DNA of 64,000 nt, from assembly GCA_045646145.1 (NCBI GenBank), contig JAZRKE010000010.1:1-64000 (forward strand), given 5' to 3'. The notes beneath the pieces were generated by a model, which had not been told where the DNA came from, searched no databases, and worked only from the letters and a program-made list of their open reading frames with translations. The stretch is from SIG565 sp045646145. Its GTDB lineage: Bacteria > Bacillota > Clostridia > Oscillospirales > Acutalibacteraceae. This document shows positions 4,933 through 13,219 of the stretch, in pieces; position 1 is the stretch's first letter, and every line of letters starts with the position of its first letter. A program made the translations under genes and the position numbers.

Positions 4933-6553
4933 TTCCGCCTGCTGCCGCTGCTGCGGTTGCCGCATCTTTTGCGGGGTCGGGTTTCTCTGCCACAAGGCTC
5001 TCGGTTGTAAGCACCATAGCTGCAACCGAAGCTGCATTTTGTAATGCTGAACGGGTAACCTTGGTCGGATCTACGATACCTGCGGTTATCATATCGGTGT
5101 ATACTTCACTGTAAGCATCAAAACCGTAATTGATTTTGCCGCTTGTTAAAATCTTCTCAACGATAATGCTGCCCTCAAGACCTGCATTAAGGGCTATCTG
5201 ACGGATGGGGGCTTCGAGACACTTAAGCACAATGCTCACACCTGTTTTCTCGTCCCCTTCGGTGGTATCCAGTAAAGCCTCAACACTGGGAGCTGCATTA
5301 AGCAGTGCTACACCGCCGCCTGCAACAATACCTTCTTCAACTGCAGCCTTTGTAGCGGCAAGAGCATCTTCAATTCTTAACTTCTTTTCCTTCATTTCAA
5401 CCTCGGTTGCGGCGCCAACCTTAACAACTGCTACACCACCTGCGAGCTTTGCAAGGCGTTCTTGTAATTTCTCGCGGTCGAAATCGGAGGTTGTGGTTTC
5501 AATCTGATTTCTGATTTGACCCACTCTGGCTTTGATTTCATCGGGATTGCCCGAGCCATCAACAATAATGGTGTTTTCCTTTGAAACCTTAACCTGACGG
5601 GCACGGCCCAACATATTAATGGTGGCATCCTTAAGCTCGAGTCCGAGCTCCTCTGTGATAACCTCGCCGCCTGTAAGAATGGCGATATCGCGAAGCATTT
5701 CTTTTCTGCGGTCGCCAAAGCCGGGTGCTTTAACGGCAACACAGGAAAATGTGCCGCGAAGTTTGTTGAGAACTAAGGTAGAAAGTGCCTCGTTCTCGAT
5801 ATCCTCAGCGATTATGAGAAGCTTTTTGCCTGCCCCCACAATCTGCTCTAAAAGCGGTAAAAGCTCTTGAATATTGCTTATTTTCTTATCTGTTATAAGC
5901 ACAAGCGGGTCATCGAGAACCGCCTCCATCTTATCGGTATCGGTAACAAGATAGGGAGATAAATAGCCACGGTCGAACTGCATACCATCAACAACCTCGG
6001 TGTAGGTTTCGGCTGTTTTGGATTCCTCAACCGTAATAACACCGTCGGCACTTACCTTCTGCATAGCCTCGGCAATCAGCTTACCTATATATTCATCACC
6101 TGCAGATACTGTGGCAACACGTGCAATATCCTCGTTACCCGAAACCTTTTTAGAGTTGGAGGCAACAGCTTTCATAGCGGCATCAACCGCCTTAGCAATA
6201 CCCTTCTTAATAATCATCGGGTTGGCACCTGCGGCAACATTCTTCATACCGTCATTTATAAGTGCCTGAGCGAGAACAGTAGCGGTTGTAGTACCGTCGC
6301 CTGCGGCATCGTTTGTCTTAACCGATACCTCTTTAACAAGCTGAGCGCCCATATTCTCAAACGGGTCCTCAAGCTCGATTTCCTTAGCAATAGTTACACC
6401 GTCGTTAGTGATAAGGGGAGAGCCAAACTGACGGGCAAGCACTACATTTCTGCCCTTAGGACCTAAGGTTACCTTTACGGCGTCGGCCAATTTATCAACA
6501 CCTATTTGAAGAGCCTTACGGGCATCTTCGCCAAAAATTATATTTTTAGCCAT
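4925..6553 (-). CDS. groL: 60-kDa chaperonin GroEL
   Basis: 542 residues. The start is the ATG at 6553 (MAKNIIFGEDARKAL), preceded by AGGAGTG; a GTG three codons upstream lies inside that site. It assembles into the double-ring cage that folds cytosolic proteins with ATP and GroES. Family signatures are present: VTLGPKGRNVVL near residue 30, the ATP-binding GDGTTTATVLA near residue 85, and AAVEEGIVAGGG near residue 405. The C-terminus ends in an Ala-rich stretch and GGMY rather than the usual GGM repeats. It follows groES by about 20 bp as a two-gene operon. Length is normal for the family. Confidence 0.98.
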   Translation of the reverse strand: MAKNIIFGEDARKALQIGVDKLADAVKVTLGPKGRNVVLARQFGSPLITNDGVTIAKEIELEDPFENMGAQLVKEVSVKTNDAAGDGTTTATVLAQALINDGMKNVAAGANPMIIKKGIAKAVDAAMKAVASNSKKVSGNEDIARVATVSAGDEYIGKLIAEAMQKVSADGVITVEESKTAETYTEVVDGMQFDRGYLSPYLVTDTDKMEAVLDDPLVLITDKKISNIQELLPLLEQIVGAGKKLLIIAEDIENEALSTLVLNKLRGTFSCVAVKAPGFGDRRKEMLRDIAILTGGEVITEELGLELKDATINMLGRARQVKVSKENTIIVDGSGNPDEIKARVGQIRNQIETTTSDFDREKLQERLAKLAGGVAVVKVGAATEVEMKEKKLRIEDALAATKAAVEEGIVAGGGVALLNAAPSVEALLDTTEGDEKTGVSIVLKCLEAPIRQIALNAGLEGSIIVEKILTSGKINYGFDAYSEVYTDMITAGIVDPTKVTRSALQNAASVAAMVLTTESLVAEKPDPAKDAATAAAAAGGMY

Positions 6554-6574
6554 AAAATCCACTCCTAAAATTAA

Positions 6575-6859
6575 TTATTCTACAATAGCCAGAATATCCG
6601 ACTGACGAACAATGCTGTATTCCTCGCCGTCGAGCTTTACTTCGTTACCTGCGTACTTGCTTACGATTACGCGGTCGCCTACCTTTACATACATTTTAAC
6701 CTCGTTACCCTCAACAAGTCCGCCGGGACCTACTGCCACAACCTCGGCAATCTGCGGTTTTTCCTTTGCAGCGGCAGAAAGTATAATTCCGCTTTTTGTG
6801 GTTTCGGCAGCTTCAAGTGCCTTGGTTACCACGCGGTCGGCTAAAGGCTTAATAGTCAT
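6575..6859 (-). CDS. groS: 10-kDa co-chaperonin GroES
   Basis: 94 residues with AAGGAGG upstream. It caps the GroEL ring. Family features: IKPLADRVVTKALEAAETTKSGIILS at the N-terminus including the mobile loop, and the GxVxxVGPGG-type block (EVVAVGPGG). A promoter candidate lies at 6892-6920. No CIRCE inverted repeat (TTAGCACTC-N9-GAGTGCTAA) is seen upstream, so HrcA control is not supported here. Confidence 0.98.
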   Translation of the reverse strand: MTIKPLADRVVTKALEAAETTKSGIILSAAAKEKPQIAEVVAVGPGGLVEGNEVKMYVKVGDRVIVSKYAGNEVKLDGEEYSIVRQSDILAIVE

Positions 6860-6891
6860 AATAATATGCCTCCTTAAAAATTTATTACTGT

Positions 6892-6920
6892 AATATATAT
6901 TCTATCCAAATTTTAGTAAA
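6892..6920 (-). promoter_or_regulatory. Promoter candidate for groES-groEL
   Basis: On the minus strand: TTTACT, 17 bases, TATATT, about 30 bases ahead of the groES start. An overlapping alternative is TTGATT, 16 bases, TAGAAT. Confidence 0.45.
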
Positions 6921-6922
6921 AA

Positions 6923-7855
6923 TCAAGCGTTTACCGTAAATTTATTACTTTGTTCACATTTAATTTTTACACCCTTAGGTATAATAAATTTCATCGCCTT
7001 TTCGGCGACGGAAAACCTCACCTTTTTTCTATGTATAAGCTCACCGTCAAGATTTACGGGCATATCCGAGTCTGATTCTATTTCCATAGAGGTACATCTG
7101 CCCATTTCGCAGATGTCAAGTCCCTCGTGCCGTCCGTTTTCATAAACCTTAACCAAAGCGGGAATTCTCAGCTTTGAAACGGGTTTTATAATAACAAAAT
7201 CCAATACCGCATCAAAGGGTGTTGCTTTGGGTGCTGCCTTAAAGCTTCCGCCGTAAATAGGGCCGTTAGCACAAACGGCAAACAGGTAATCGCGGTTATC
7301 CCTCCACTCTCCGTCTATCGCAATTCTGAGTTTCAGCCCGATTTTACCTAAAAAGGTTTTGATTAAAGATAACTTATATGCCATATTACCGCTGACAAAT
7401 GGCAGCCTTTTAAATGAACGCATACCATCGGCAACTATGGCATCCATACCCACAGAGCAGCAGTTAATACAATAAAATTCATCGGCTTTGATAAGGTCGA
7501 TAGGTTTAGCGTCTCCGTTTATTTGTGCGGCAATATCGAAAAATTTATCCTTATCGGTAAAGGACTTTAAAAAGTCGTTGGCAGAACCGCAGGGTATAAT
7601 GCCAAACTCCACATTACTGCACCCAACTATGCCGTTAACGACTTCAAATGCCGTACCCTCGCCGCCACAGGCAAAAATACGCATTTCCTCCCCCGACTCT
7701 GCCTCTTTTTTAGCAATCTCGGTAGCCTGACCGTCATGCTCGGTAATATATATTTTGTAATCGTCTTTATTATCAAAATATCTTTCAATATCCGGAATTA
7801 TGCTTTGCCCATTACCCTTTCCTGCTATTGGGTTAATTATAAAAACATACTTCAT
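6923..7855 (-). CDS. Diacylglycerol/sphingosine kinase-family lipid kinase
   Basis: 310 residues, the usual length for soluble DagK/YegS/BmrU-type kinases. These phosphorylate diacylglycerol or related lipids at the inner membrane face using ATP. The N-terminus (VFIINPIAGKGNG) is the family nucleotide-binding start. The signature normally written G-G-D-G-T is here G-G-E-G-T (ACGGEGTAFEVVNG, near residue 62), followed by GIIPCGSANDFLKSF, which matches the G(T)xNDxA block. The C-terminal LDGE is conserved. The Asp-to-Glu change in the signature is unusual and could affect activity. It lies upstream of groES on the same strand with its own flanking sequence. The substrate cannot be told from sequence. 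Confidence 0.85.
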   Translation of the reverse strand: MKYVFIINPIAGKGNGQSIIPDIERYFDNKDDYKIYITEHDGQATEIAKKEAESGEEMRIFACGGEGTAFEVVNGIVGCSNVEFGIIPCGSANDFLKSFTDKDKFFDIAAQINGDAKPIDLIKADEFYCINCCSVGMDAIVADGMRSFKRLPFVSGNMAYKLSLIKTFLGKIGLKLRIAIDGEWRDNRDYLFAVCANGPIYGGSFKAAPKATPFDAVLDFVIIKPVSKLRIPALVKVYENGRHEGLDICEMGRCTSMEIESDSDMPVNLDGELIHRKKVRFSVAEKAMKFIIPKGVKIKCEQSNKFTVNA

Positions 7856-7871
7856 CGTTTTCCCGTATCCT

Positions 7872-8987
7872 TTATTTAAAATACATAAACAACTGACATT
7901 TTATCATTCCGTTATACAGTTTTCTGCGCTTATCGGCGTCTCTGCCGAAAAGCTTTTCAAACTCATCATGTGGGCTTATGATGTAGTATTTTTTGCCATC
8001 CTGACGCCCGAACACCCTGCCCATTGTCTTATAGATTTCCTCAGCCGCCTGAATATCCAGAAGTCTTTCCCCATAAGGCGGATTTGTAATGGTGAGCGTT
8101 CTGCCCTCGGGCAAACGAAAATCCTTAATATCGCCCACCCACGCCTTTACATATTTTTCAACACCGATTTTCTTGGCATTAGCTAAGGTAAGCTCCACGC
8201 ATTTCGGGTCAATATCAAAGCCCTGAGCGCAGAAATCAATACCGTGCCTTATGGCGTCCATAGCCGCAGTTCTTTCCTGCCGCCAGACGCTATCGGGTAT
8301 AAATGAAAACTTTTCCGCCGCAAAGAATCTGTTAAGTCCCGGTGCTATATGCGCAGCATGCATAGCCGCTTCAATCAGTATTGTTCCAGAGCCGCAAAAT
8401 GGGTCGAACAGTCTTGTATCGGGGTAAATTCTTGCGGTATCGCACATCGCCGCCGCCAAGGTTTCCTTCAAAGGCGCTTCGTTCGAATTCCGTCGGTATC
8501 CTCGCTTGTGAAGTCCCTCACCCGATGTATCTATCATAATGGTAACGGTGTCCTTCATAATAGAAAAGCGGATTTTATATTCACTGCCCGTTTCCTTAAA
8601 CCAGCTTATATTATATTTTGATTTAAGTCGCTCAACTATCGCCTTTTTAATTATTGACTGACAGTCGGGTATACTGAAGAGCTGAGAATTAAGGCTGTGC
8701 CCGTTTACGGGAAAGGCATCGTCCCGCCCGATAAAGTCTTCAAAAGGCAGCGCCTTTGTACCCTCAAACAAATCGGTAAAGCTGTGTGCCTTGAATTGCC
8801 CCATATTTATAAGTATTCGCTCAGCATAGCGAGTATTAATATTAACCTTGGCAAGTGTGGTGAAATCCCCTGAGAAAAGCACTCTGCCATTCTCGGCGTT
8901 AACATTCTCCACACCCATTCTTCTTAGTTCATCTGCTAAAATGCCCTCTATTCCAAACAGACAGGGAGCAACAAAATTTAGTTTCAT
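7872..8987 (-). CDS. THUMP-domain class I methyltransferase (RlmL/YpsC-like, 23S rRNA m2G)
   Basis: 371 residues. The N-terminal ~160 residues are a ferredoxin-like/THUMP RNA-binding region. The C-terminal half is an UPF0020 SAM-dependent methyltransferase with DPFCGSGTILIEAA (SAM motif I, near residue 192) and NPPYGER (catalytic N-P-P-Y, near residue 307). This matches the N2-guanine methyltransferases of 23S rRNA represented by the RlmL N-terminal half and Bacillus YpsC. It overlaps no neighbour and sits 16 bp upstream of the lipid kinase, so co-transcription is likely. Exact target guanine is inferred from family only. Confidence 0.88.
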   Translation of the reverse strand: MKLNFVAPCLFGIEGILADELRRMGVENVNAENGRVLFSGDFTTLAKVNINTRYAERILINMGQFKAHSFTDLFEGTKALPFEDFIGRDDAFPVNGHSLNSQLFSIPDCQSIIKKAIVERLKSKYNISWFKETGSEYKIRFSIMKDTVTIMIDTSGEGLHKRGYRRNSNEAPLKETLAAAMCDTARIYPDTRLFDPFCGSGTILIEAAMHAAHIAPGLNRFFAAEKFSFIPDSVWRQERTAAMDAIRHGIDFCAQGFDIDPKCVELTLANAKKIGVEKYVKAWVGDIKDFRLPEGRTLTITNPPYGERLLDIQAAEEIYKTMGRVFGRQDGKKYYIISPHDEFEKLFGRDADKRRKLYNGMIKCQLFMYFK

Positions 8988-9059
8988 AATATTCCTCTAG
9001 TCCGAACTCCGTTTTAAAAAGGCGGATTTTCGCTCATATTTTGTTAAAATACTCGTTAA

Positions 9060-9902
9060 TTATATTTCTTTGGTTGCGTGTCGCGTTACATGGCAACCGA
9101 TATTAACCGCTACGGGGAGTCCCGCAATATGTGTGGGCGCATACTCAATATTAACGGCAAGCGCCGTTGTTTTTCCGCCGAAGCCCTGCGGCCCTATATT
9201 TAATTCATTAATTTGTGTTAGCAGTTTATTCTCTAAAGCTGCATAATATTCATCGCTGTTGCCGGTATTACTGTTGCGGCAAAGTGCCTTTTTTGAAAGC
9301 AGTGCCGAGGATTCAAAATCTCCCCCGATGCCTACCCCTACAACTATTGGCGGACAGGGATTTGCTCCCGCTTTTTTTACGGTGTCAATAACAAAATCAA
9401 TAACACCCGCTTCTGCATCGTACGGGGTAAGCATTTTAATTCTGCTCATATTCTCACTGCCAAAGCCCTTTGGGGCGACGGTAATTTTAACCTTATCACC
9501 AGATACAATTTCGGTGTGAATAACCGCAGGCGTATTGTCCCCTGTATTAGTTCTGCGAAGTGGGTCGGCAACCACCGATTTTCTGAGCAGTCCCTTAGTA
9601 TAACCCTCTGCCACACCCTCATTTATAGCATCATATATATTTCCGCCTGTGAAATGAACATCCTGCCCTACCTCTAAAAAGATAACCGCAAGGCCTGTAT
9701 CCTGGCAGATAGGAATATTTTTATCCCTTGCCACCTCTAAATTACGGCAGACTTCACACATAATACTTTTCGGCAGTTCCTCGGTTTCTTGGGCTTCGCT
9801 CTGCTTAATTTTTTCAGCTAAATCGTCGGGCAAAATTTTATTGGCATAAATGCAAAGCTCGGCTACCGTCTGTGTCAGCACCGATACATCCAACTCCCTC
9901 AC
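9060..9902 (-). CDS. fumA: Class I fumarate hydratase / L-tartrate dehydratase, alpha subunit
   Basis: 280 residues, the normal size for the separate alpha subunit. With a beta subunit and an oxygen-sensitive [4Fe-4S] cluster it hydrates fumarate to malate. Visible family features: IPICQDTG near residue 65 with a cluster cysteine, GFGSENMSRIKML, NPCPPIVVGVGIGGDFE with a second cysteine, LNIGPQGFGGKTTALAVNIE, and a terminal NIGCHVTRH with the third cysteine. No beta-subunit gene is adjacent on either side, although two-subunit fumarases are usually encoded together. The protein is not truncated. Tartrate dehydratase is the alternative reading. Confidence 0.88.
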   Translation of the reverse strand: MRELDVSVLTQTVAELCIYANKILPDDLAEKIKQSEAQETEELPKSIMCEVCRNLEVARDKNIPICQDTGLAVIFLEVGQDVHFTGGNIYDAINEGVAEGYTKGLLRKSVVADPLRRTNTGDNTPAVIHTEIVSGDKVKITVAPKGFGSENMSRIKMLTPYDAEAGVIDFVIDTVKKAGANPCPPIVVGVGIGGDFESSALLSKKALCRNSNTGNSDEYYAALENKLLTQINELNIGPQGFGGKTTALAVNIEYAPTHIAGLPVAVNIGCHVTRHATKEI

Positions 9903-9929
9903 TCAATACCCCCCTTTTTCACAAAAAAG

Positions 9930-9952
9930 GCAGACGAAAACGCCTGCCGTAA
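9930..9952 (-). terminator. Hairpin after the S1-domain gene
   Basis: GGCAG/CTGCC stem with loop ACGAAAACGC, in the 86-bp gap between the S1-domain gene and fumA. On the minus strand it is followed by TTTTTTGTGAAAAA. Confidence 0.5.
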
Positions 9953-9988
9953 AATCCATCTTAAAAATCAGGTTTAAACTGACCTTGT

Positions 9989-10447
9989 TTATTTGCCACC
10001 TGCGCCGCGTCTAACCCGCCTTGCATCAGGATTTTTTCGTTTTAAATCCGAAAACTTTTCTTCGCTGCACTGCTTAAAGCGGTTCATCATATCTTCAAAC
10101 GATTGCGCTTCACTCTTAGCCGCTGTCCAGACAAAAGAACTGTCCGGCTTATGTGCCTGACGCTCTCTTCCCTGACGCGCAGGGCGCTTCTGAGCCATAT
10201 CCTTTTTAGGCTGCTCCAATGCCTTTTTTATGCTAAGGGATATCTTTCCGTTATCCCCAATACTTAATACCTTCATCTTAACCACATCGTTAACCTTAAC
10301 GTGGTCGCGAATTTCGCTGACATATGTAGATGCTACCTCTGAAATGTGTACCATACCGGTAAGCGAATTGCCTAAATCCACAAAAACACCGAAATTTGTA
10401 ATTCCGGTAATCTTCCCCTCAACAATTTGTCCGACAGTGATCTCCAT
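9989..10447 (-). CDS. yabR: S1 RNA-binding domain protein (YabR-like)
   Basis: 152 residues. Residues 1-75 are one S1 domain (VGQIVEGKITGITNFGVFVDLG, then GMVHISEVA and KVNDVVKMKVLSI). The remaining residues are Lys/Arg/Gln-rich and basic, ending RRVRRGAGGK, probably an RNA-binding tail. The gene order mazG-(hup)-rqcP-yabP-yabQ-divIC-S1 matches the Bacillus yabN-yabO-yabP-yabQ-divIC-yabR cluster, so I assign it to YabR by domain and position. Function in the family is not well defined. Confidence 0.85.
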   Translation of the reverse strand: MEITVGQIVEGKITGITNFGVFVDLGNSLTGMVHISEVASTYVSEIRDHVKVNDVVKMKVLSIGDNGKISLSIKKALEQPKKDMAQKRPARQGRERQAHKPDSSFVWTAAKSEAQSFEDMMNRFKQCSEEKFSDLKRKNPDARRVRRGAGGK

Positions 10448-10480
10448 TAGTGCCGAAAATCCCCCTTGAAACGAAAAAAC

Positions 10481-10771
10481 CTAATTCCCCGAAATATCGA
10501 TATAAACCTGCTCATCGGCATAAACATATCCCAAACGCTCTCTTGCGGCTTTTTCTATGATTTCGCTATCCTTACCGCTTTGGAGCAGTGAGGTTAAATA
10601 GTCAATCTGGGATATTTTCTCCGCCTTTACTTTTTCAAGCTGTGCTAAAGAATTCTGCTCGTTCACAAGGTTTTGCCAAAGTGTGCAAAGAGAAACAATC
10701 ATATAAACAGATACAACCACTGCCGCTACGCGAAGTATTATACTGCTCTTTTTCTTATTGTTTCTTTTCAT
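10481..10771 (-). CDS. divIC: Cell division protein DivIC/FtsB-like
   Basis: 96 residues. A basic cytoplasmic start (MKRNNKKKSS) is followed by one membrane segment (residues about 11-31) and then a coiled coil outside the membrane (NEQNSLAQLEKVKAEKISQIDYL). It ends with the family block IIEKAARERLGYV. DivIC joins FtsL and DivIB/FtsQ at the septum. Its place between yabQ and the S1 gene is the standard Firmicutes arrangement. Confidence 0.9.
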   Translation of the reverse strand: MKRNNKKKSSIILRVAAVVVSVYMIVSLCTLWQNLVNEQNSLAQLEKVKAEKISQIDYLTSLLQSGKDSEIIEKAARERLGYVYADEQVYIDISGN

Positions 10772-10870
10772 AACTTTACACCTGAGCCAAAAAACGCCTT
10801 AAAACCGCCCTTTTAGACTGGGTTGGGTTTAATTGCTTTGGCTTTATTCCTTTTCTTTAGTATACACCAT

Positions 10871-11332
10871 TTAGGCCCCCTCTTTCAAGGGCTTTTTTAA
10901 ATATTTATAGCAATTTCGTAACTTTTTACGGCAATAAGTGCCTATAACACCTACAGTTTTGCAGAAAATGCCTAAAGTTCTGCGCACAAACGCCGAAATT
11001 TGCTTAACAAATCTCCGTAGCAACCGCAAAATCCAGGCTATAGCCCTGCTGAAAACATCCGAAAGGGTGAAATAAAAAGCGATAAAGCCTAAAAATATTG
11101 CAAGTAGGATAAAGAATCTGATTTCACCGTTTGAGAATGCAAGAAACAGTAAAAATGTAATAAAGGCTATAACTTCAAAATAAATTATATCCTCTAAAAA
11201 AACAGAAAAATTGCTGTGGCGGAAGGCTCTGCGAAGGGCTTTAAAAACGGTGTAAAAAAGGGCATAGCCTATTCCGAAAAGAAACGACACTAAAAAGGCC
11301 AGAAGCTGCCCCGAATTGCTTATTTCCCACAT
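10871..11332 (-). CDS. yabQ: Spore cortex biosynthesis protein YabQ
   Basis: 153 residues with four hydrophobic segments in the first ~100 residues (GQLLAFLVSFLFGIGYALFY is the family start) and a basic, aromatic tail. YabQ is a membrane protein of the forespore outer membrane needed for cortex formation in Bacillus. It follows yabP with only 5 bp between the frames. Its presence shows that the organism belongs to a sporulating lineage. Confidence 0.88.
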   Translation of the reverse strand: MWEISNSGQLLAFLVSFLFGIGYALFYTVFKALRRAFRHSNFSVFLEDIIYFEVIAFITFLLFLAFSNGEIRFFILLAIFLGFIAFYFTLSDVFSRAIAWILRLLRRFVKQISAFVRRTLGIFCKTVGVIGTYCRKKLRNCYKYLKKPLKEGA

Positions 11333-11337
11333 CGGTG

Positions 11338-11604
11338 TTACCTGAAAAGTTTACCTAAAAAGCTACCCTTTTGCTCGTGTTGTGTATAAACCACCGCAAT
11401 GATATTTCCAACTGCTGAAAGGTCGCCCTTTTCGGTATTGAAATTACCGATTTTAAGCCCTTCGCCCCGCACCGTGATTATTCCGAGTGAGGTTTCGGCA
11501 TTTATGGTATCATCGGTAAAATTCAAAACCTCCCTAACACCGCTTAAATTTATTGTTTTCCGGTTTTCTATTATTACATTATGTGTTACGCTTTGCTCAT
11601 TCAT
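11338..11604 (-). CDS. yabP: Sporulation protein YabP
   Basis: 88 residues of the YabP/YqfC family: (N)VIIENRKTINLSGVREVLNF, then T-S-L-G-I-I-T-V-R-G-E-G-L-K-I-G. It partners YabQ during sporulation. The start codon ATG at 11604 lies in the yabPQ order typical of endospore formers. YqfC is the close paralogue, but the neighbouring yabQ favours YabP. Confidence 0.9.
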   Translation of the reverse strand: MNEQSVTHNVIIENRKTINLSGVREVLNFTDDTINAETSLGIITVRGEGLKIGNFNTEKGDLSAVGNIIAVVYTQHEQKGSFLGKLFR

Positions 11605-11651
11605 AAAATATCACCCGTATAATCTATGCGGATAATATTTTGGTTATGAGT

Positions 11652-11894
11652 TCAGTCGACAATTTTATAAAGATTTTCGGTTTCTTCACGTTTTACCGTT
11701 TCCTTTACCGATAATACCTCTATTTTTACATTTCTTGTGCCGAAATTAATTTCAATTATATCGCCTATTTTCACATCGTATGAGGCTCGTGCAGTTCTGC
11801 CGTTAACCGATACTCTGCCACCATCGCACGCTTCATTTGCAACGGTGCGGCGCTTGATAATTCTTGATACCTTTAAATATTTATCGAGTCTCAT
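11652..11894 (-). CDS. rqcP: S4-domain RNA-binding protein RqcP (YabO)
   Basis: 80 residues from the ATG at 11894, chosen for its GGAGG site; the longer frame would start inside the terminator hairpin. Almost the whole protein is one S4 domain (MRLDKYLKVSRIIKRRTVA, then G-R-V-S-V-N-G-R and D-I-I-E-I-N-F). RqcP works with RqcH in ribosome-associated quality control, binding the 50S subunit while Ala tails are added to stalled peptides. The gene lies between hup and yabP in the same run. Confidence 0.92.
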   Translation of the reverse strand: MRLDKYLKVSRIIKRRTVANEACDGGRVSVNGRTARASYDVKIGDIIEINFGTRNVKIEVLSVKETVKREETENLYKIVD

Positions 11895-11910
11895 AAAGCC
11901 TCCTCCCACG

Positions 11911-11940
11911 AAAAAAGCCGCCCGAAACGGCGGCTTTTTA
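11911..11940 (-). terminator. Hairpin between hup and rqcP
   Basis: AAAAAGCCGCC/GGCGGCTTTTT stem with loop CGAAAC. The T-run after it on the minus strand ends about 15 bp before the rqcP start, so hup can be expressed at higher level than the genes behind it. Confidence 0.8.
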
Positions 11941-11951
11941 GGTAAAATCAA

Positions 11952-12227
11952 TTATTTTGCAACAACGTCTTTTAATGCTCTGCCAGCCTTAAATACCGGA
12001 ACCTTAGAAGCAGCGATTTCAATCTGCTCTTTTGTCTGAGGATTAATGCCGGTGCGGGCCTGGCGCTCACGAACTTCGAATGTACCGAAACCAACAAGCT
12101 GGATTTTGTTTCCTGCTTTAAGCTCAGCGCCTACAGTTTCGATAAGAGCTGCTAATGCCTTGTCAGCATCAGCCTTTTTGATGCCAGCCTTTTCTGCAAT
12201 AGCTGCAACCAATTCTGTCTTGTTCAT
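11952..12227 (-). CDS. hup: HU-family DNA-binding protein
   Basis: 91 residues. HU packages DNA as a dimer. The family core is present: MNKTELVAAIAEKAGIKKADA, L-V-G-F-G-T-F-E-V-R-E-R-Q-A-R-T-G-I-N-P-Q-T, and K-V-P-V-F-K-A-G. Lies between mazG and rqcP, an insertion relative to the Bacillus order but frequent in Clostridia. A strong terminator follows. Confidence 0.97.
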   Translation of the reverse strand: MNKTELVAAIAEKAGIKKADADKALAALIETVGAELKAGNKIQLVGFGTFEVRERQARTGINPQTKEQIEIAASKVPVFKAGRALKDVVAK

Positions 12228-12278
12228 TATGAGTTACCTCCAAATTTTTTATTTCTAACGGAAATTTCCGTTTGAATG

Positions 12279-13082
12279 CTAATTATGTTTAATTTCGTCC
12301 CACAGCCTGTCCAATTCCTCAAGTGTAGCGGTTTTCATATCGATACCTCGCTTCACTGCAAGGTTTTCAACAAGCTCAAATCGGTTTATAAACTTATCGG
12401 TAGCAAGGCTCAGCGCCTGCTCGGAATTGATTTTTAAAAACCGCGACAGATTTACTGCCGAGAAAAGCAAATCGCCGAATTCCTCTGTTATCTCGGCTTC
12501 ATTACCGCATTCTATTGCCTTTTTAAGCTCTGCGGTTTCCTCTTCGATTTTTTCAGCCGCACCGCGATAATCTTCCCAATCGAAGCCTGCCTTAGCGGCT
12601 CTTTTCTGAACCTTAGCCGCCCTCATTAATGCAGGGAAGGCGCGTGGAACACTTTTGAGTGTGTCGGTTACGGTATGTTGAGCCTTTTCCTCCATTTTAA
12701 TTTTATCCCAATTTGATAAAACCTCTTCACTCGAGTCCACCTTAACTTCACCGAACACATGCGGATGTCTGAGTATCATCTTGCGGGCAACCGTATCAAT
12801 AACATCAGAAATATCAAATGAGCCTTCCTCACTCGCAATCTGTGAATGAAGGGCTATCTGCAAAAGGACATCTCCGAGTTCTTCACACAAAGCACCGTCA
12901 TCCGAGTTGTCAATAGCGTCGACGGATTCATAAGCCTCTTCCAAAAAATCATTCCGGATAGACCTGTGTGTCTGCTCCCTATCCCATGGGCAACCTCCCG
13001 GAGCGCGAAGCATACGAATAATTTCTATGAAATCTTCAAAACTCAGTTTGACCTTCTCGTCCACCATATCTAAATTTAACAT
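12279..13082 (-). CDS. mazG: Nucleoside triphosphate pyrophosphohydrolase MazG
   Basis: 267 residues, the size of the two-domain MazG. It hydrolyses NTPs to NMP and pyrophosphate. Both halves carry the metal-binding pattern: LEEAYESVDAIDN with C-E-E-L-G-D-V-L-L-Q near residues 48-75, and EEETAELKKAIE with EEFGDLLFSAVNLSRF near residues 175-210. The APGGCPWDREQTH block is the MazG hallmark. GGAGAAAAT precedes the start. The tetrapyrrole methylase domain fused to MazG in Bacillus YabN is absent. Confidence 0.95.
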   Translation of the reverse strand: MLNLDMVDEKVKLSFEDFIEIIRMLRAPGGCPWDREQTHRSIRNDFLEEAYESVDAIDNSDDGALCEELGDVLLQIALHSQIASEEGSFDISDVIDTVARKMILRHPHVFGEVKVDSSEEVLSNWDKIKMEEKAQHTVTDTLKSVPRAFPALMRAAKVQKRAAKAGFDWEDYRGAAEKIEEETAELKKAIECGNEAEITEEFGDLLFSAVNLSRFLKINSEQALSLATDKFINRFELVENLAVKRGIDMKTATLEELDRLWDEIKHN

Positions 13083-13219
13083 ATTTTCTCCAATAAATCA
13101 ATACAAATTGTGAAAATTCACATCATTTTACCTTAAATTCTGTGTTTTTACCAAATTTTAACCCTGTAATTAGTCTTTTTCACAATGAAAAAGATAAATT
13201 CTCAGCCTTTTACAGTGGT

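Noticed and set aside
13083..13219. Possible small RNA between mazG and mtnN
   Set aside because: A/T-rich gap with no stable hairpin, promoter or terminator that I could support.
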